A stretch of 64,000 bases of DNA from Streptomyces sp. NBC_01116. GTDB lineage: Bacteria; Actinomycetota; Actinomycetes; Streptomycetales; Streptomycetaceae. A program made the translations under genes and the position numbers. The stretch lies in assembly GCF_041435495.1 (NCBI RefSeq), contig NZ_CP108644.1, forward strand, positions 6,867,501 through 6,931,500, in the 5' to 3' direction. Positions 18,166 to 28,059 of this stretch are shown one piece after another (position 1 is the stretch's first letter; every line of letters begins with the position of its first letter). The notes under the pieces were generated by a model. That model saw only the letters and a program-made list of their open reading frames with translations, ran no database searches and was not told the DNA's origin.

Positions 18166-19120
18166 TCAGGGCAGTGGCTGTTCGGTCCAGATGATCTTGC
18201 CGTTGGAGGTAGCGGGTCCCCAGCGTGCGGTGAGCTGGGCGACGAGGAGAACCACGTCTTCGCTCAGGTGGGTGGGTAGCAGGGCGTCGAGGACCGCCTC
18301 GCAGGTGTCCTCCAGGGCCCGGCCGGCGCAGGCCAGGACGCTACGGAGCTGGTCCAGGCCGGTGTCGATGTCCTGGTGCCGGTCCTCGACGAGGCCGTCG
18401 GTGTAGAGGACCAGCTGGCTGCCCTCGGCCAGTTGCAGCTCGACCGTGTCGAAGGGCATGCCGCCGAGGCCGGGCGGCGATCCCGAGGGCAGGTCGACGA
18501 AGTCCACGTCACCGTCGGGACCGACGATCGCGGGCATGGGGTGACCGGCGCGGGTGAGGGCGCAGTGCCGGGACGCCGGGTCGTAGACGGAGTACAGGCA
18601 GGCCGCGCCGATGATGCTGGAGTCCTGGTGGGTGTTTTCCACCGCCCAGTCCTCGCCCCGGTCGAGACGTGCGACCAGGTTGTCGAGGTGGGTGGGGAGG
18701 TCGTCCGGGGGCAGGTCCAGGGAGCAGAATTTGTCGACGGCGGTGCACAGCCGGCCCATGGTCGCGGCGGCGTGCAGACCGTGGCCGACGACGTCCCCGA
18801 CGACCATTGCGACGCGGGCGCCGGAGAGCGGGATCACGTCGAACCAGTCGCCGCCTACCCCCGCCTGCGCGGACAGGTAGCGGTACGCGATCTCGACCGC
18901 GCTCTGGTCGGGGCGGCCTCGGGGCAGCAGGCTGCGCTGCAGGGCGAGGGCGGGTTGTGTTCGCGGGTGTAGCGGCGGGCGCTGTTCAAGACAATGGAAA
19001 AGCGTTCGTCACTCTTGGCAGCTTCGATGATCTCCGGGTCGGAGAGACCGGCCGCTAGCTCCGCCGGGGCCCAGCGCATGACACACGTGATCGTCGGGAC
19101 GGCGTGAAGTTCCTCCTCCA
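18166..19120 (-). pseudogene. frameshifted SpoIIE-type PP2C phosphatase
   Basis: The phosphatase domain is readable in the downstream frame: QRSLLPRG, VGGDWFDVIPLSGARVAMVV, GDVVGHGLHAA, LYTDGLVEDR and LTRAGHPMP, all hallmarks of Streptomyces RsbU/SpoIIE Ser phosphatases. The upstream part (ERFSIVLNSARRYTREHN) is in another frame; one base is missing between EHN and ALALQRSLLP. The N-terminal sensor (PAS/GAF) is absent. It would have acted on anti-sigma-factor antagonists. Dead cargo or a relic at the right end of island 1. Confidence 0.75.
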
Positions 19121-19584
19121 GCTCGACGCACACCAAGCAGCGTTTCAACCTGCAGATACTGCGGTGTTGCAGCGTGCGGTCTGCACCAACTCGTAAGCAC
19201 ATCCGGCAACTTCTTGCCGACCTATCCGGGTCGGCGCAGGTCAGCGGGACTCCAGTGACTAGACCGAGGCCCTAGCGTTCTCGATGGATTGCAGAGGGCC
19301 CGACTTCATCGGGTGCGCCAGCCGGTCAGTCCGATAGCCCACAAGCGCGCCTGCCGAGCCAATGGGCCCTGCTCGGGCACTTGGCCGTAGGAACCTGTTC
19401 CGTTCCGGAGAGGGGGGATGTGCCGTGCGTCATGACGCTCGTTTGACGCTCTGGGCTCCTGTAGACGGGATAACGAGCCGAGAAATGGCCTCTGACCTGG
19501 CTCTTTCCATGACCTGCTCAAGCCGGCATCTTTTCGATGACTCATCACGTGAAGAACGTGGTGCACGTCGTCGCTCCTGGCCCA

Positions 19585-19820
19585 AAGTCCCAGAAAAGTC
19601 CCAGGGACTCCGCCACACCCCGCCTCAACTTGCATTTGTGCAGGTCAGAAGGGGTGCGACGGGGTCATTTTTGCGGGCTTTCAGATGTCCCGGAAGAGAC
19701 CAGGGGCCACGGTGACCTGCTGCGATGAATGGCCGAGGGTCGCTGACCTGCGCGAATGACCTTTCGGTTATTTCACGCTCGTGCCGATTGATGGGACCGG
19801 AAGTCCCAGAAAAGTCCCAG
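19585..19820 (+). repeat. att-like site 2 (junction of islands 1 and 2)
   Basis: The 23-bp core at 19681-19703 has an arm motif pair AAGTCCCAG x2 on each side (19585/19596 and 19801/19812). The left side (19585-19680) resembles the sequence after the integrase at 48369-48456. The right side resembles 4278-4394. A site with both kinds of arm is what tandem insertion of two elements at one attachment site would leave. The stretch from 19121 to 19913 shows no gene. Confidence 0.6.
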
Positions 19821-19913
19821 GGGGCTGCCACTGCTGACGGGCGTCTTTCGGCGCTATACGGCGGTACGGGTTCGTCGAACGGCCTCGTTTCTAGCGCTGC
19901 CGGTGGAGCCTAG

Positions 19914-21107
19914 ATGCCGAGTGGCTGGCGCTCGGCCGGTACCTTGCGGGATGGTGGGGTCCTGATGATCGACGACGACTCTGTGGTCGCTGATGGCAGT
20001 GAGCCGGCGGCGCCCGCCAGCCCTCGGACGCCCTACAGTGAGAGGCCCGTCGCGCGGGCGCGGCGGGCGAAAGCTCATGAGCTGATCGAGCGGCTCGTCG
20101 CCGAGGGCCGCGTTCGGATCATCGACCCTGATGACGACGAGGTCGCGGAGTGGCGGCGCGTCGTCAACTACGCGAAACGGCACGGCCTGGAACCAGCGGG
20201 CAAGCGCATTGAGAAGGTTCCGTACGGTGGACCGGGGATGGAGCTGTTCCTTGCGGATGGCCCGCATCCCAATGCGCGGAGTCAACGGCCGAAGGAAGGC
20301 GGGGATCCGGTTCCCGTTCCCTCGCGGTTGGGGAACCTCCATCCGATCGTGACCGCGCTCAAAGACGACGAGCGCCGACTCGTCATGCCTTCTGTGCTCC
20401 GCCGAAGGTCGCTTCTTCTGCTGCAGGGACTGTCGGCTGAGGCGGTCCGGCGGGGGTACGAGGTACGGAAGGCCCACTCGTCTTTCCACCCGCGCGAGGG
20501 TGGAGTGGAGATTGCTATCGACGGCCTCCCTTACACCGTCAGTGTCAGGCAGGAGTTCCCGCAGTCCTTGGATCCCGACCGCTCCTCTCGTCTCGTCGTG
20601 GAGCTCGCTCACGGCCTGACCGACCGGCCCGGCCGCTGGCGAGATCGGAAGACCCGGACGCTCGAAGAGGCCCTGAACGCGGTCCTTGGAGAGATCGAGG
20701 TACGAGCGGCAGAAGACGCTCGGCGCAGGCAGGACGAGCAGCAGGTCATTGTGGAACGCGAAGTTCGATGGCGAGCGGCCGTGGAGGTGGCGAAAGAACA
20801 GGCTGTTCGCGAACAACTTGCCCAGGCGCTACGCGAAGAGGCCGGGCGCTGGCAGGAGTCTGCAGCCCTCAGCGCGTACTGCACGGCCTTGGAACGTCGT
20901 ATTGGCGAGCTTCACGGCGTTGTGGACGAGCCGACTCTGAGCCAGACCCGGCGCTGGTTGGAGTGGGCAAGGGCGTACATGAGGTCGATCGACCCCTTGA
21001 GTGAGCTTCCGAAGATGCCGGAGGCACGCGAACCCACGCCGGAGGAACTCAAGCCATATCTCAAGGGATGGAGCCCTTACGGGCCGGAACGGCGGGGCGG
21101 TCGGTGA
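19914..21107 (+). CDS. hypothetical protein, first gene of island 2
   Basis: A protein of 397 aa (380 if it starts at MIDDDSVVAD; both ATGs have a purine-rich site 5 bases upstream). Central region: HPIVTALKDDERRLVMPSVL, RRSLLLLQGLSAEAVRRGYE, then a beta-rich DNA-binding-looking part (VEIAIDGLPYTVSVRQEF). A long charged coiled coil follows (about 245-320, many Arg/Glu), with a Pro-rich C-terminus. Similar uncharacterised proteins occur on Streptomyces integrative elements. I do not recognise a catalytic motif. The convergent neighbour is the end of the BREX operon. Confidence 0.65.
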   Translation: MPSGWRSAGTLRDGGVLMIDDDSVVADGSEPAAPASPRTPYSERPVARARRAKAHELIERLVAEGRVRIIDPDDDEVAEWRRVVNYAKRHGLEPAGKRIEKVPYGGPGMELFLADGPHPNARSQRPKEGGDPVPVPSRLGNLHPIVTALKDDERRLVMPSVLRRRSLLLLQGLSAEAVRRGYEVRKAHSSFHPREGGVEIAIDGLPYTVSVRQEFPQSLDPDRSSRLVVELAHGLTDRPGRWRDRKTRTLEEALNAVLGEIEVRAAEDARRRQDEQQVIVEREVRWRAAVEVAKEQAVREQLAQALREEAGRWQESAALSAYCTALERRIGELHGVVDEPTLSQTRRWLEWARAYMRSIDPLSELPKMPEAREPTPEELKPYLKGWSPYGPERRGGR

Positions 21108-21656
21108 CGCGCGCGTGAGCAGTTCGTCGACCTGCTGCCGATGACGCATCATGTGGAGTGCGTGGCTATTTTGGAGCTGGCGGCGAAGGGCGTCTGAGCT
21201 GCGGGTTTGCCGATGTGTATTGTGTGCGCTATGTGCGTTACGGGCGGCATCTTGACGCTCGCAGGGCGATTTTCCTGATGAGGTGTCATATATTCCGGCT
21301 GGCTCATCAGGAGTGCTTGGCCGCCTTTCGGACCGGACTTGGCGTGTGGTTGCGCACCCTTGCGGGTGTTGCATCCGCGGTGTGTGAGCCGTTCAGGGAC
21401 CCCGGTCGGCGGTACGGCTGTCGATGCTGGGCCCGCGAGGGTCGTTCACCGACTCGTCGGGGTCGACCGCTTAGTCACCGACCCAGCAGCGCCAGCCGTC
21501 GCGCTCGGCGGCATCATCAAGAAGACTTATCCGAGCAGAGTAGCCTGCCCGGCGGTTGTCCCGCGCACCTGGCTGCGTGCGGCGCATCCTCAGGGCCCCG
21601 CCGCCCCGTCCCGGCTGGACCTAGGCATCGCCGTGGCCGGTGGCGTCCGTGACGGG
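21108..21656. other. gene-free spacer between convergent genes
   Basis: About 550 bp between the island's first gene and the end of brxHI. I see no convincing coding sequence, repeat or RNA. Base composition is somewhat lower in GC in the first 250 bp. Confidence 0.4.
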
Positions 21657-23813
21657 TCAGGCGTGCCATTCCAGTCGTACGGGCTCACGGGCCGCGGCAA
21701 GGGCACCGTCGAGGTCGGCGAGGCGTTCGGCGAGGGTCGTGGTGGCGATACGGGGTGGGAGGGCTGCCGAGAACTTCAGGCCGCGGACGGCCCGTGGGTC
21801 GACTGTGGGCAGTGTGAGGGAGTCGGGGAGTTCGGCGCGGGCGGCTTTCCAGTCGGCGGGGGAGAGGTCCTGGCGGAGCCGGACGTGGGTGTCGGTGGGG
21901 CGCTGCACGGGGTCGGCGAGGTTGCCGAGGGAGGCGGTGAGGGTGGCGTTGGCGCGGTAGCCGGCCCAGGTCCACCACCGGGCGGCGTCCGCGTCGCGGA
22001 CCAGGAGGGAGCCCGCAGGGTGAACTTCGCGGGGTGCGCGGTCCCTTCGGAGTTCAGCGAGGGTCACAGTGGCGCGGCGGGTGAGGCGGACGTCGGGATC
22101 AGTACCGAGAAGGACGTCACGCATGGAGCGGGTGAGCGCGTACGACAGACCCCGGGTTTCGTTGCCTTGCCATTTGGCGACGCCGCCGTCCTCGACGGGT
22201 TCGACGAAGGCGCGGCGCCGGGCCCAGTCGATGAAGGTGACCTGCCAGCTGCGGCCGGCCAGGAGCAGCCTGCGCGAGCCCTGTCGTTCCTCGGTGAGGA
22301 CAGCGGGGTCGATGGTGCCGATCTCGGTACGTCCGGCGAGCACGGTGAACTCGGGAGGCGCGGTGAAGGAGGCGGTCAGTTCCATGAAGTGCCGACGCCC
22401 AAAGTGCTTCTCGGCTTCGAGGCCGATGAACAGCATGCCGCCGTCGTTGTCGAGAAAACCTTCGGAGACAAGGTGCGAGAGGAGTGGCGCGGCGGACCGG
22501 TCGAAGGGGGCTAGGCCGTTCCACTGCCTGGGCCACAGCCGGTCACCGATGCGGTGCTCCTGCAGGGTGATGGCGAGGAGTTGCTGGGCGACGAGGTGGC
22601 GGGGAGAGGGCGGCGGAGTGACGGCCTCCACCCAGCCGCGGGACCACAGGGTGAGCAGGCCGGCGGCTTGGAGCAGGCTGCTGGGCCGGGTGGCGAGGAA
22701 GAGACAGTTGCGAGTGGTGCCGCTGCGGCGTCCGGTGCGGCCGATGCGCTGCAGGAACGAGGCAACGGTGCCGGGGGAGTCGATCTGGACGACTCGGTCG
22801 AGGTCGCCGACGTCGATGCCGAGTTCCAGGGTGGAGGTGGACACGATGACGCAGTCACGCGCCTCGGCGAACGCCTGCTCGGAGCGTGCGCGTTCGTCGG
22901 TGGAGAGGGAGGCGTGGGAGAGGAAGACGGTGACCTCGTGGGCGCGCAGAGCCGCGCCGAGCTCCTCCACCTGTTTGCGGGAGTCGCAGAAGACCAGCCG
23001 CTTCTCGCCGCGGTGCAGGGCGGAGATCACCTTGGCGGCATTGGCGAGCGAGCCGACGTAGTCGAGTTCGACGTCTCCGCCGGGGCGGGGGGGACCACCG
23101 GAACCAGAGGTGTTGTCACCGGCGGGCAGGGTGACACCCGGGGCGATGACCTGGCCCGACCGGCCGGTGGGGCTCGCGCCCTGGAGCCAGGTGAGCAGGG
23201 CGTCGGGGTTACCGACGGTGGCGGAAAGACCGATGCGCTGGATGCGGTGGCCGGTCAGCCGTTCCAGGCGTTCGAGTACGGCGAGCAGGTGCCAGCCGCG
23301 GTCGTCCCCGGCGAAGGCGTGCACCTCGTCGACGACGACGGCGCGCACCCGGCCCAGCGTGTGCGTGTGGTCGGTCTTGACGCTGATGAGCATCGCTTCG
23401 AGGGACTCGGGTGTGGTGAGTATGAAGTCCGGGGAATCGGTCCGGATACGGCGGCGTACGGACTCGGGGGTGTCCCCGTGCCAGAGGGCGGCTCGGCGTC
23501 CCACCCACTGGGCGTAGCCGTCGATCCGGGGCGCCAGGTTGTTCAGGAGTGCCTTGAGCGGGCAGAGGTACAGCACGCCGGTGCCCATCCAGCCCTGCTG
23601 GTTCATCCGCGTCAGCAGGGGGAACACCGCGGCCTCGGTCTTGCCTCCGGCGGTGGGGGCGAGCAGGAGGGCGTCCTCACCGGCGAGCAGCGGTGTGACG
23701 GCTTCCGCCTGCAGCGGGCGGAGCCCGCGCCAGCCGAGGGTGTTGACGATGTGGTGTCCGAGGATCGGGTCGAGCAGGTCGAAGACGTCGGCTGGGGCCG
23801 GGGGGACCGTCAT
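21657..23813 (-). CDS. brxHI: BREX type 2 DEAD/DEAH helicase BrxHI
   Basis: A protein of 718 aa, a large Lhr-like superfamily 2 helicase. Motif I is APTAGGKT (52-59), the Walker B box is DEVH (162-165), motif III is GLSATVGNP, and motifs V/VI are STLELGIDVGDLDRVVQIDS and QRIGRTGRR. After the two RecA domains come a winged-helix and a C-terminal domain (LLLAGRSWQVTFIDW) typical of Lhr-type enzymes. It is the last gene of the operon and overlaps brxD by ATGA. In type 2 BREX it is required for the phage-resistance complex to act; its exact step is unknown. A run of seven C in the coding strand (23087-23093) is a possible slippage site. Confidence 0.88.
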   Translation of the reverse strand: MTVPPAPADVFDLLDPILGHHIVNTLGWRGLRPLQAEAVTPLLAGEDALLLAPTAGGKTEAAVFPLLTRMNQQGWMGTGVLYLCPLKALLNNLAPRIDGYAQWVGRRAALWHGDTPESVRRRIRTDSPDFILTTPESLEAMLISVKTDHTHTLGRVRAVVVDEVHAFAGDDRGWHLLAVLERLERLTGHRIQRIGLSATVGNPDALLTWLQGASPTGRSGQVIAPGVTLPAGDNTSGSGGPPRPGGDVELDYVGSLANAAKVISALHRGEKRLVFCDSRKQVEELGAALRAHEVTVFLSHASLSTDERARSEQAFAEARDCVIVSTSTLELGIDVGDLDRVVQIDSPGTVASFLQRIGRTGRRSGTTRNCLFLATRPSSLLQAAGLLTLWSRGWVEAVTPPPSPRHLVAQQLLAITLQEHRIGDRLWPRQWNGLAPFDRSAAPLLSHLVSEGFLDNDGGMLFIGLEAEKHFGRRHFMELTASFTAPPEFTVLAGRTEIGTIDPAVLTEERQGSRRLLLAGRSWQVTFIDWARRRAFVEPVEDGGVAKWQGNETRGLSYALTRSMRDVLLGTDPDVRLTRRATVTLAELRRDRAPREVHPAGSLLVRDADAARWWTWAGYRANATLTASLGNLADPVQRPTDTHVRLRQDLSPADWKAARAELPDSLTLPTVDPRAVRGLKFSAALPPRIATTTLAERLADLDGALAAAREPVRLEWHA

Positions 23814-25186
23814 GACGACTTCGATTCCGTACTCGGCTCGGGAGCGGTGTCCACGAACGGTTCCAGTTCCAGCTCGATGTCGTCGGCGCCGGCCGCGTTG
23901 CGTTCCGTGGGAGTGAGTTCGGCGCTGTCCAGGGTGAGGGCGTAGTGCTTGCGTGGGTCGAAGTCGTCGAACTCGTCGATCCGGTCCAGCACGTCGGCGA
24001 CGAGTTTGCGCAGGTACAGACGTGGTGCGATGCCGACCTTGCCACCGAGCGATCCGGTGAGCGAGCGGGCCAGCTCTTCCAGGTAGGTGTCGTCGGCGTG
24101 GGTGGCGAGACGGTCGGGCCGGCGGGCGTCGGCCGCGTAGATCTCGCGGACCTTGCGGCCCAGTTCGCCGAGCGAGGCCAGGTCGAATCCGGGCAGGCGA
24201 AGCTGCACGGCCCGCGGGGAGTCGAAGCGGGGGTCGGTGGTGAAGTCGGTGGCCAGGCGCTGGGCCAGTGGGGGGAGGCGCTGGACGCCCTGCGGCCCGT
24301 CATAGAAGGCGGGGGTACCGGTGATGACGAGGAACAGCCCGGGGAACCGGCCGCTGTCGATCTCGTCGAGGAGTTGGCGCAGTGCGTTGAGGGATTTCTC
24401 CCGTACGTCGCCCCGCACCCGCTGCAGGGTCTCCACTTCGTCGAGGACGAGCAGCAGGCCCGGATGCCCGCAGTCGCGCAGGACGGTCAACAGCCCCTGG
24501 AGGAATCCCAGGGCGCCGAAGTGGTCGAGGTCGCCGCGGATTCCGGCGGCGCGTTTGGCGGCGGCGGCCACGGATTTCTGTCCGCCGAGCCAGGCGATGA
24601 GCGCTTCGGCCTGCGGCCCGTCCCCCGAGGCCACGGCCCGGTGGTAGCCGCGCAGTGCGGCGGAGAAGGCCGGGGTGGTGCGGGCGACGGCGGCGAGCCG
24701 GAGTTCCAGGAGCTCGTCCACCGCGGCCGCGAGGCCGCCCTCGTCGTCGTCCTCGATCTCACCGGACGCGAGGGCCTCCTCCTCCAGGGCGTACAGCCAT
24801 GAGTCGATCACCGCCCGCAGCGCGGAGGGTTGGTGGGTGGCCGTGGTGAGGCGTTCGGTGAGCTTGCGGTAGACGGTCTCCAGACGGTGCAGAGGGGTCT
24901 CGGTCTCGGAGATCTGCACCTCGCTGACGGCGAGCCCGCGCCGCTTGGCGTTCTCGGCGAGCCAGCGGGCGAAGAAGGTCTTGCCCGAGCCGTACTCGCC
25001 GCGCAGGGCGTGGAAGGCGGAGCCGCCGCGGGTGACCGTGTTCAGGTTGTCGTCGAGCGCCGCCTCGAAGCGGGTCAGGCCGACGGCGAACAGGCCGAGT
25101 CCCGCCTGGGGCACGGTGCCGCGCCGCAGTGCGTCGAGGACGTCCTGGCGCCGCGCGGTGCTGATGTCGGGTGTCGGCCGGGTCAT
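23810..25186 (-). CDS. brxD: BREX system ATP-binding protein BrxD
   Basis: A protein of 458 aa, an AAA+-like ATPase. Walker A is GEYGSGKT (63-70) and Walker B is GLLLVLDEVETLQ, followed by the sensor region LFLVITGTPAFYD. The text ILDALRRGTVPQ-like start (ARRQDVLDALRRGTVPQAGL) is the family N-terminus. It overlaps its neighbours by ATGA on both sides (pglZ upstream, brxHI downstream), so it is translated with them. Length agrees with BrxD of actinobacterial type 2 BREX loci. Probably couples ATP hydrolysis to recruitment of BrxHI. Confidence 0.88.
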   Translation of the reverse strand: MTRPTPDISTARRQDVLDALRRGTVPQAGLGLFAVGLTRFEAALDDNLNTVTRGGSAFHALRGEYGSGKTFFARWLAENAKRRGLAVSEVQISETETPLHRLETVYRKLTERLTTATHQPSALRAVIDSWLYALEEEALASGEIEDDDEGGLAAAVDELLELRLAAVARTTPAFSAALRGYHRAVASGDGPQAEALIAWLGGQKSVAAAAKRAAGIRGDLDHFGALGFLQGLLTVLRDCGHPGLLLVLDEVETLQRVRGDVREKSLNALRQLLDEIDSGRFPGLFLVITGTPAFYDGPQGVQRLPPLAQRLATDFTTDPRFDSPRAVQLRLPGFDLASLGELGRKVREIYAADARRPDRLATHADDTYLEELARSLTGSLGGKVGIAPRLYLRKLVADVLDRIDEFDDFDPRKHYALTLDSAELTPTERNAAGADDIELELEPFVDTAPEPSTESKSS

Positions 25187-28059
25187 GCGGGGCCGCCTTC
25201 CAGGAACTGCTCCTGGAGCAGGGCCTTGTCGAGCTGGACGGTGCGGCCGGACTCGATGAGCCGGAGCACGGGGTAGCCGTCGATGTTGAGCAGCCGCTCC
25301 AGGACGGTGGCGAAGCGCTCTGGGTTGCGCTGGGACTTGCCGGTGGCGGCCTGGGCGGCCGCGGCGACTGCACCCGGCGAGAGCTTCCCGCCGGCCGCGA
25401 GCAGCGCGTCGAGGACGGCCGCGACGGCTTTCTCACCGGGAGCCAGACGTACGAACTCCTTCTGCGCCTTGTACGGGAGGCTGCGCACGACGTGCTCGCC
25501 CAGGCTTGTCCGGGGGAGCGGGCGGGGAGCGGCGTCCACGTCGACGGCCCGGAGTGCGACCGGAACAGGGGAGCCGGAGGCAGCCGTGGCAGGAATCCGC
25601 TCGGCTTTCTGTCGTCCGGCGGCATTCGCTGGGCTGTCGGTCTTCTCCGGTCCTGGGTCCGGGGTCCTAGCCAAGGCCGCGGCATCCGTGGTCCGGGTGT
25701 GCCACGGCGCGGTACCCGCCCCCGAGGAGGAGTTCCACCATCCGGGTTCGGTCGCCTCGGAGGGCAGCAGGACCCATCCCGACGGCACGGCTCCTTCGGC
25801 CGGGATCAGGGTGGTGACGGGGACGGTGACCTCGGCGAGTGAGGCGCCGCCGTGGTAGCCCGCCTGCCGTGCGGTGTAGCGGATGTCGTCGCGCCAGGCC
25901 AGGGTCGCGCGGCCGCTGTCGGTCCGGACGCGTGGCCCGCTCAGCGACACCTCCCCGTCCTGGGGGGTGCCGGTACGCCAGCGGGTTCCCTTGACGCCGG
26001 TGACCTGGAGGGGCAGGTTCCCGCGGTCGGTACGGTCGATGACATGTCCGTGGTCGGAGACCAGGAGGACGGGGCGACCGTGGTCGCGGGCCGCGTTCAG
26101 CAGGTCGGGCAGTTTGCCGATGTCACGCAGTCCCCAGCGTCCACTGGTGCCCTCCCGGCCTCTGGACAGTGCGTCGTCGATGGTGTTGACCACGACCGCG
26201 ACCACCTCGTCCGAGGCGAGCGCCTCGATGAACTCGGGGGCGAGGCGGTGCCCGGCCGCGCCTTCGAAGCTGCCCTTATGGAAGAGCCGGCCCTCCCGGT
26301 GGCGCTTGCGCCAGAAGGCGGCGAACCCCGAGCGCTCCGCGTCCTGCCCGCCTTCGGAGGCCCGCCCGCACAGCAGGGAGGCCCGGCTGACCCGGGTGAT
26401 GGAGGGCAGCATCGAGACCGCCGCCTGCCGGGCGGGGAGGGCACCCCTGCCGGGGGAGGGGACGATTTCGGTCCATACCCGCCGGTCCAGCTCGCCGGCG
26501 AGCCGGACGGCGACGTCCGCGCTCATTCCGTCGAGTACGACGATCAGCGGCCGGCCGCCGTCGCGGGCCAACGGGGCCGCGGCCCGGGCTAGCACGTCCT
26601 CGATGAGCAGGGCGCCCCCGTCGGCCTGCTGGGCTGCGTTCTCGGTCCAGCGGGCGAGCAGCGCGGCGAACGCCTCGTCGATGGCGGACCGGCGCTCCCG
26701 TACGGCTCTTATGAGCCGCCGGTAGGCCTCGCCGATGACCGGGTCGGGTGATTCGTCGCCCTCGGCGAGGATGCCGACGGCCAGGTCGACCCAGCCGGTG
26801 TCGGCGAGATGTTCCTGTACGGCCTGGCCGACGTGGGAGAGGGCGGGCATTGGCACGGCGAGTCGGCGCAGCAGGCGGACCGCGGTGTGTGCGGTCTCGG
26901 TCGAGTGGCCGTACACGGCGGCCAGTTGGTGCGCGGCGAGGTCGTTCAGTGCTGATTCGGCGTCTCCGGCCGCATCGCCGCTTCCGGCGTGCGCACCCTC
27001 GGTGAGGGCGGTGGCCAGGGAGCGCAGCCGGCCGCGGTAGCCGGAGGGCAGCAGGCGGTCCGAGGTGATCAGGGTGTCGAGCCGGGCTCCGGCGGCCAGT
27101 CGGTCGGCGCGTTCGAGGACGCCGAGGAGCCGGTGCCGGGCCTGGTCGGCCTGGGCCCCGCCGCCTTCCGCTTGCGCGGTCCAGCGGGTGAGGACCCCGG
27201 TGGCTGCTTCCGCGAAGGGCTTCAGCCGGTCGAAGGCGGTGAGCGCGCTGCCGAAGAGCGAGCCGAGGGCGAAGACAGCAGCTTCGGACCGGGACGAGGC
27301 GAGGGCGGCGGAGGCCAGTGCGCCGAGCGGCAGGGCGTCGGCGCCCCGTCCTTCGGCGGCCAGGGTGAGGAGGATGGGGGCCGCTTCTCCGGCAGCCCGG
27401 CCGAGCCATTCGCCGAGACCGCGCCGCTCGTCCTCGGACAGCGCGGCGAATCGTGCGGGGCCCGAGGCGCCGCGGGTCCAGGAGAAGAGGGTGTCGGCGT
27501 CCAGGTCCAGGGTGTCGGCCTCGGTGTCGCCGAGGCCGAGCCGGGCCGCGAGCAGGGCGCGTACGGCCCGGTCGCGGGTGAGGACGCCACTGGTGCGGGG
27601 CCAGCCGTCGAGGGGTTCGGCCGCCAGGAGGGCGTCGAGCAGCCAGTGCTCGCCGAGCATCCGGGGGTCGAGGTCGGCCGCCCCGAAGATCTGGGCGACG
27701 ATCTCGGTCCGGTTCACAGGCAGCGGCCGCCGGTGCGGCGCGTGGGCGCGCAGGTCCCAGCCGAGCTGGTCGGGCGGGACGGTACCGGTGACGACGAGGA
27801 CACTGTCGTCACCGGTACCGTCCTCAGCCTGTGCGAGGTGGCGGTTCCAGGCGTCGGCGATGCCGAGCGGGGAGTCCTGGTCGGTGACGAGGACCCGGCG
27901 GTGCCCGGTCCCGACCCGCACGGTGAACTCCGTGTCCTTGTCCGCGCTGTCCCAGACGGCGTCGACCAGGACGAGCCGGCAGCCGGGAGCGCGGGCGAGC
28001 TCGGTCTCCAGGAGTACCTCGACGGCCCGGCGGCCGGCGACGGGACGGGTGGTGCTCAT
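25183..28059 (-). CDS. pglZ: BREX-2 protein PglZ (alkaline-phosphatase fold)
   Basis: A protein of 958 aa, close to the size of S. coelicolor PglZ. The C-terminal half has the alkaline-phosphatase-superfamily core: PLIVVLDGMSADVA supplies a metal-binding Asp and VLLVSDHGHVIDR the DxxH-type metal ligands. The N-terminal half is helical and Ala-rich. In S. coelicolor PglZ protects the host from the toxicity of PglX, so it acts partly as an antitoxin; this is known of the family, not visible here. The start ATG overlaps the pglY stop by ATGA, and its stop overlaps brxD in the same way. Confidence 0.92.
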   Translation of the reverse strand: MSTTRPVAGRRAVEVLLETELARAPGCRLVLVDAVWDSADKDTEFTVRVGTGHRRVLVTDQDSPLGIADAWNRHLAQAEDGTGDDSVLVVTGTVPPDQLGWDLRAHAPHRRPLPVNRTEIVAQIFGAADLDPRMLGEHWLLDALLAAEPLDGWPRTSGVLTRDRAVRALLAARLGLGDTEADTLDLDADTLFSWTRGASGPARFAALSEDERRGLGEWLGRAAGEAAPILLTLAAEGRGADALPLGALASAALASSRSEAAVFALGSLFGSALTAFDRLKPFAEAATGVLTRWTAQAEGGGAQADQARHRLLGVLERADRLAAGARLDTLITSDRLLPSGYRGRLRSLATALTEGAHAGSGDAAGDAESALNDLAAHQLAAVYGHSTETAHTAVRLLRRLAVPMPALSHVGQAVQEHLADTGWVDLAVGILAEGDESPDPVIGEAYRRLIRAVRERRSAIDEAFAALLARWTENAAQQADGGALLIEDVLARAAAPLARDGGRPLIVVLDGMSADVAVRLAGELDRRVWTEIVPSPGRGALPARQAAVSMLPSITRVSRASLLCGRASEGGQDAERSGFAAFWRKRHREGRLFHKGSFEGAAGHRLAPEFIEALASDEVVAVVVNTIDDALSRGREGTSGRWGLRDIGKLPDLLNAARDHGRPVLLVSDHGHVIDRTDRGNLPLQVTGVKGTRWRTGTPQDGEVSLSGPRVRTDSGRATLAWRDDIRYTARQAGYHGGASLAEVTVPVTTLIPAEGAVPSGWVLLPSEATEPGWWNSSSGAGTAPWHTRTTDAAALARTPDPGPEKTDSPANAAGRQKAERIPATAASGSPVPVALRAVDVDAAPRPLPRTSLGEHVVRSLPYKAQKEFVRLAPGEKAVAAVLDALLAAGGKLSPGAVAAAAQAATGKSQRNPERFATVLERLLNIDGYPVLRLIESGRTVQLDKALLQEQFLEGGPA

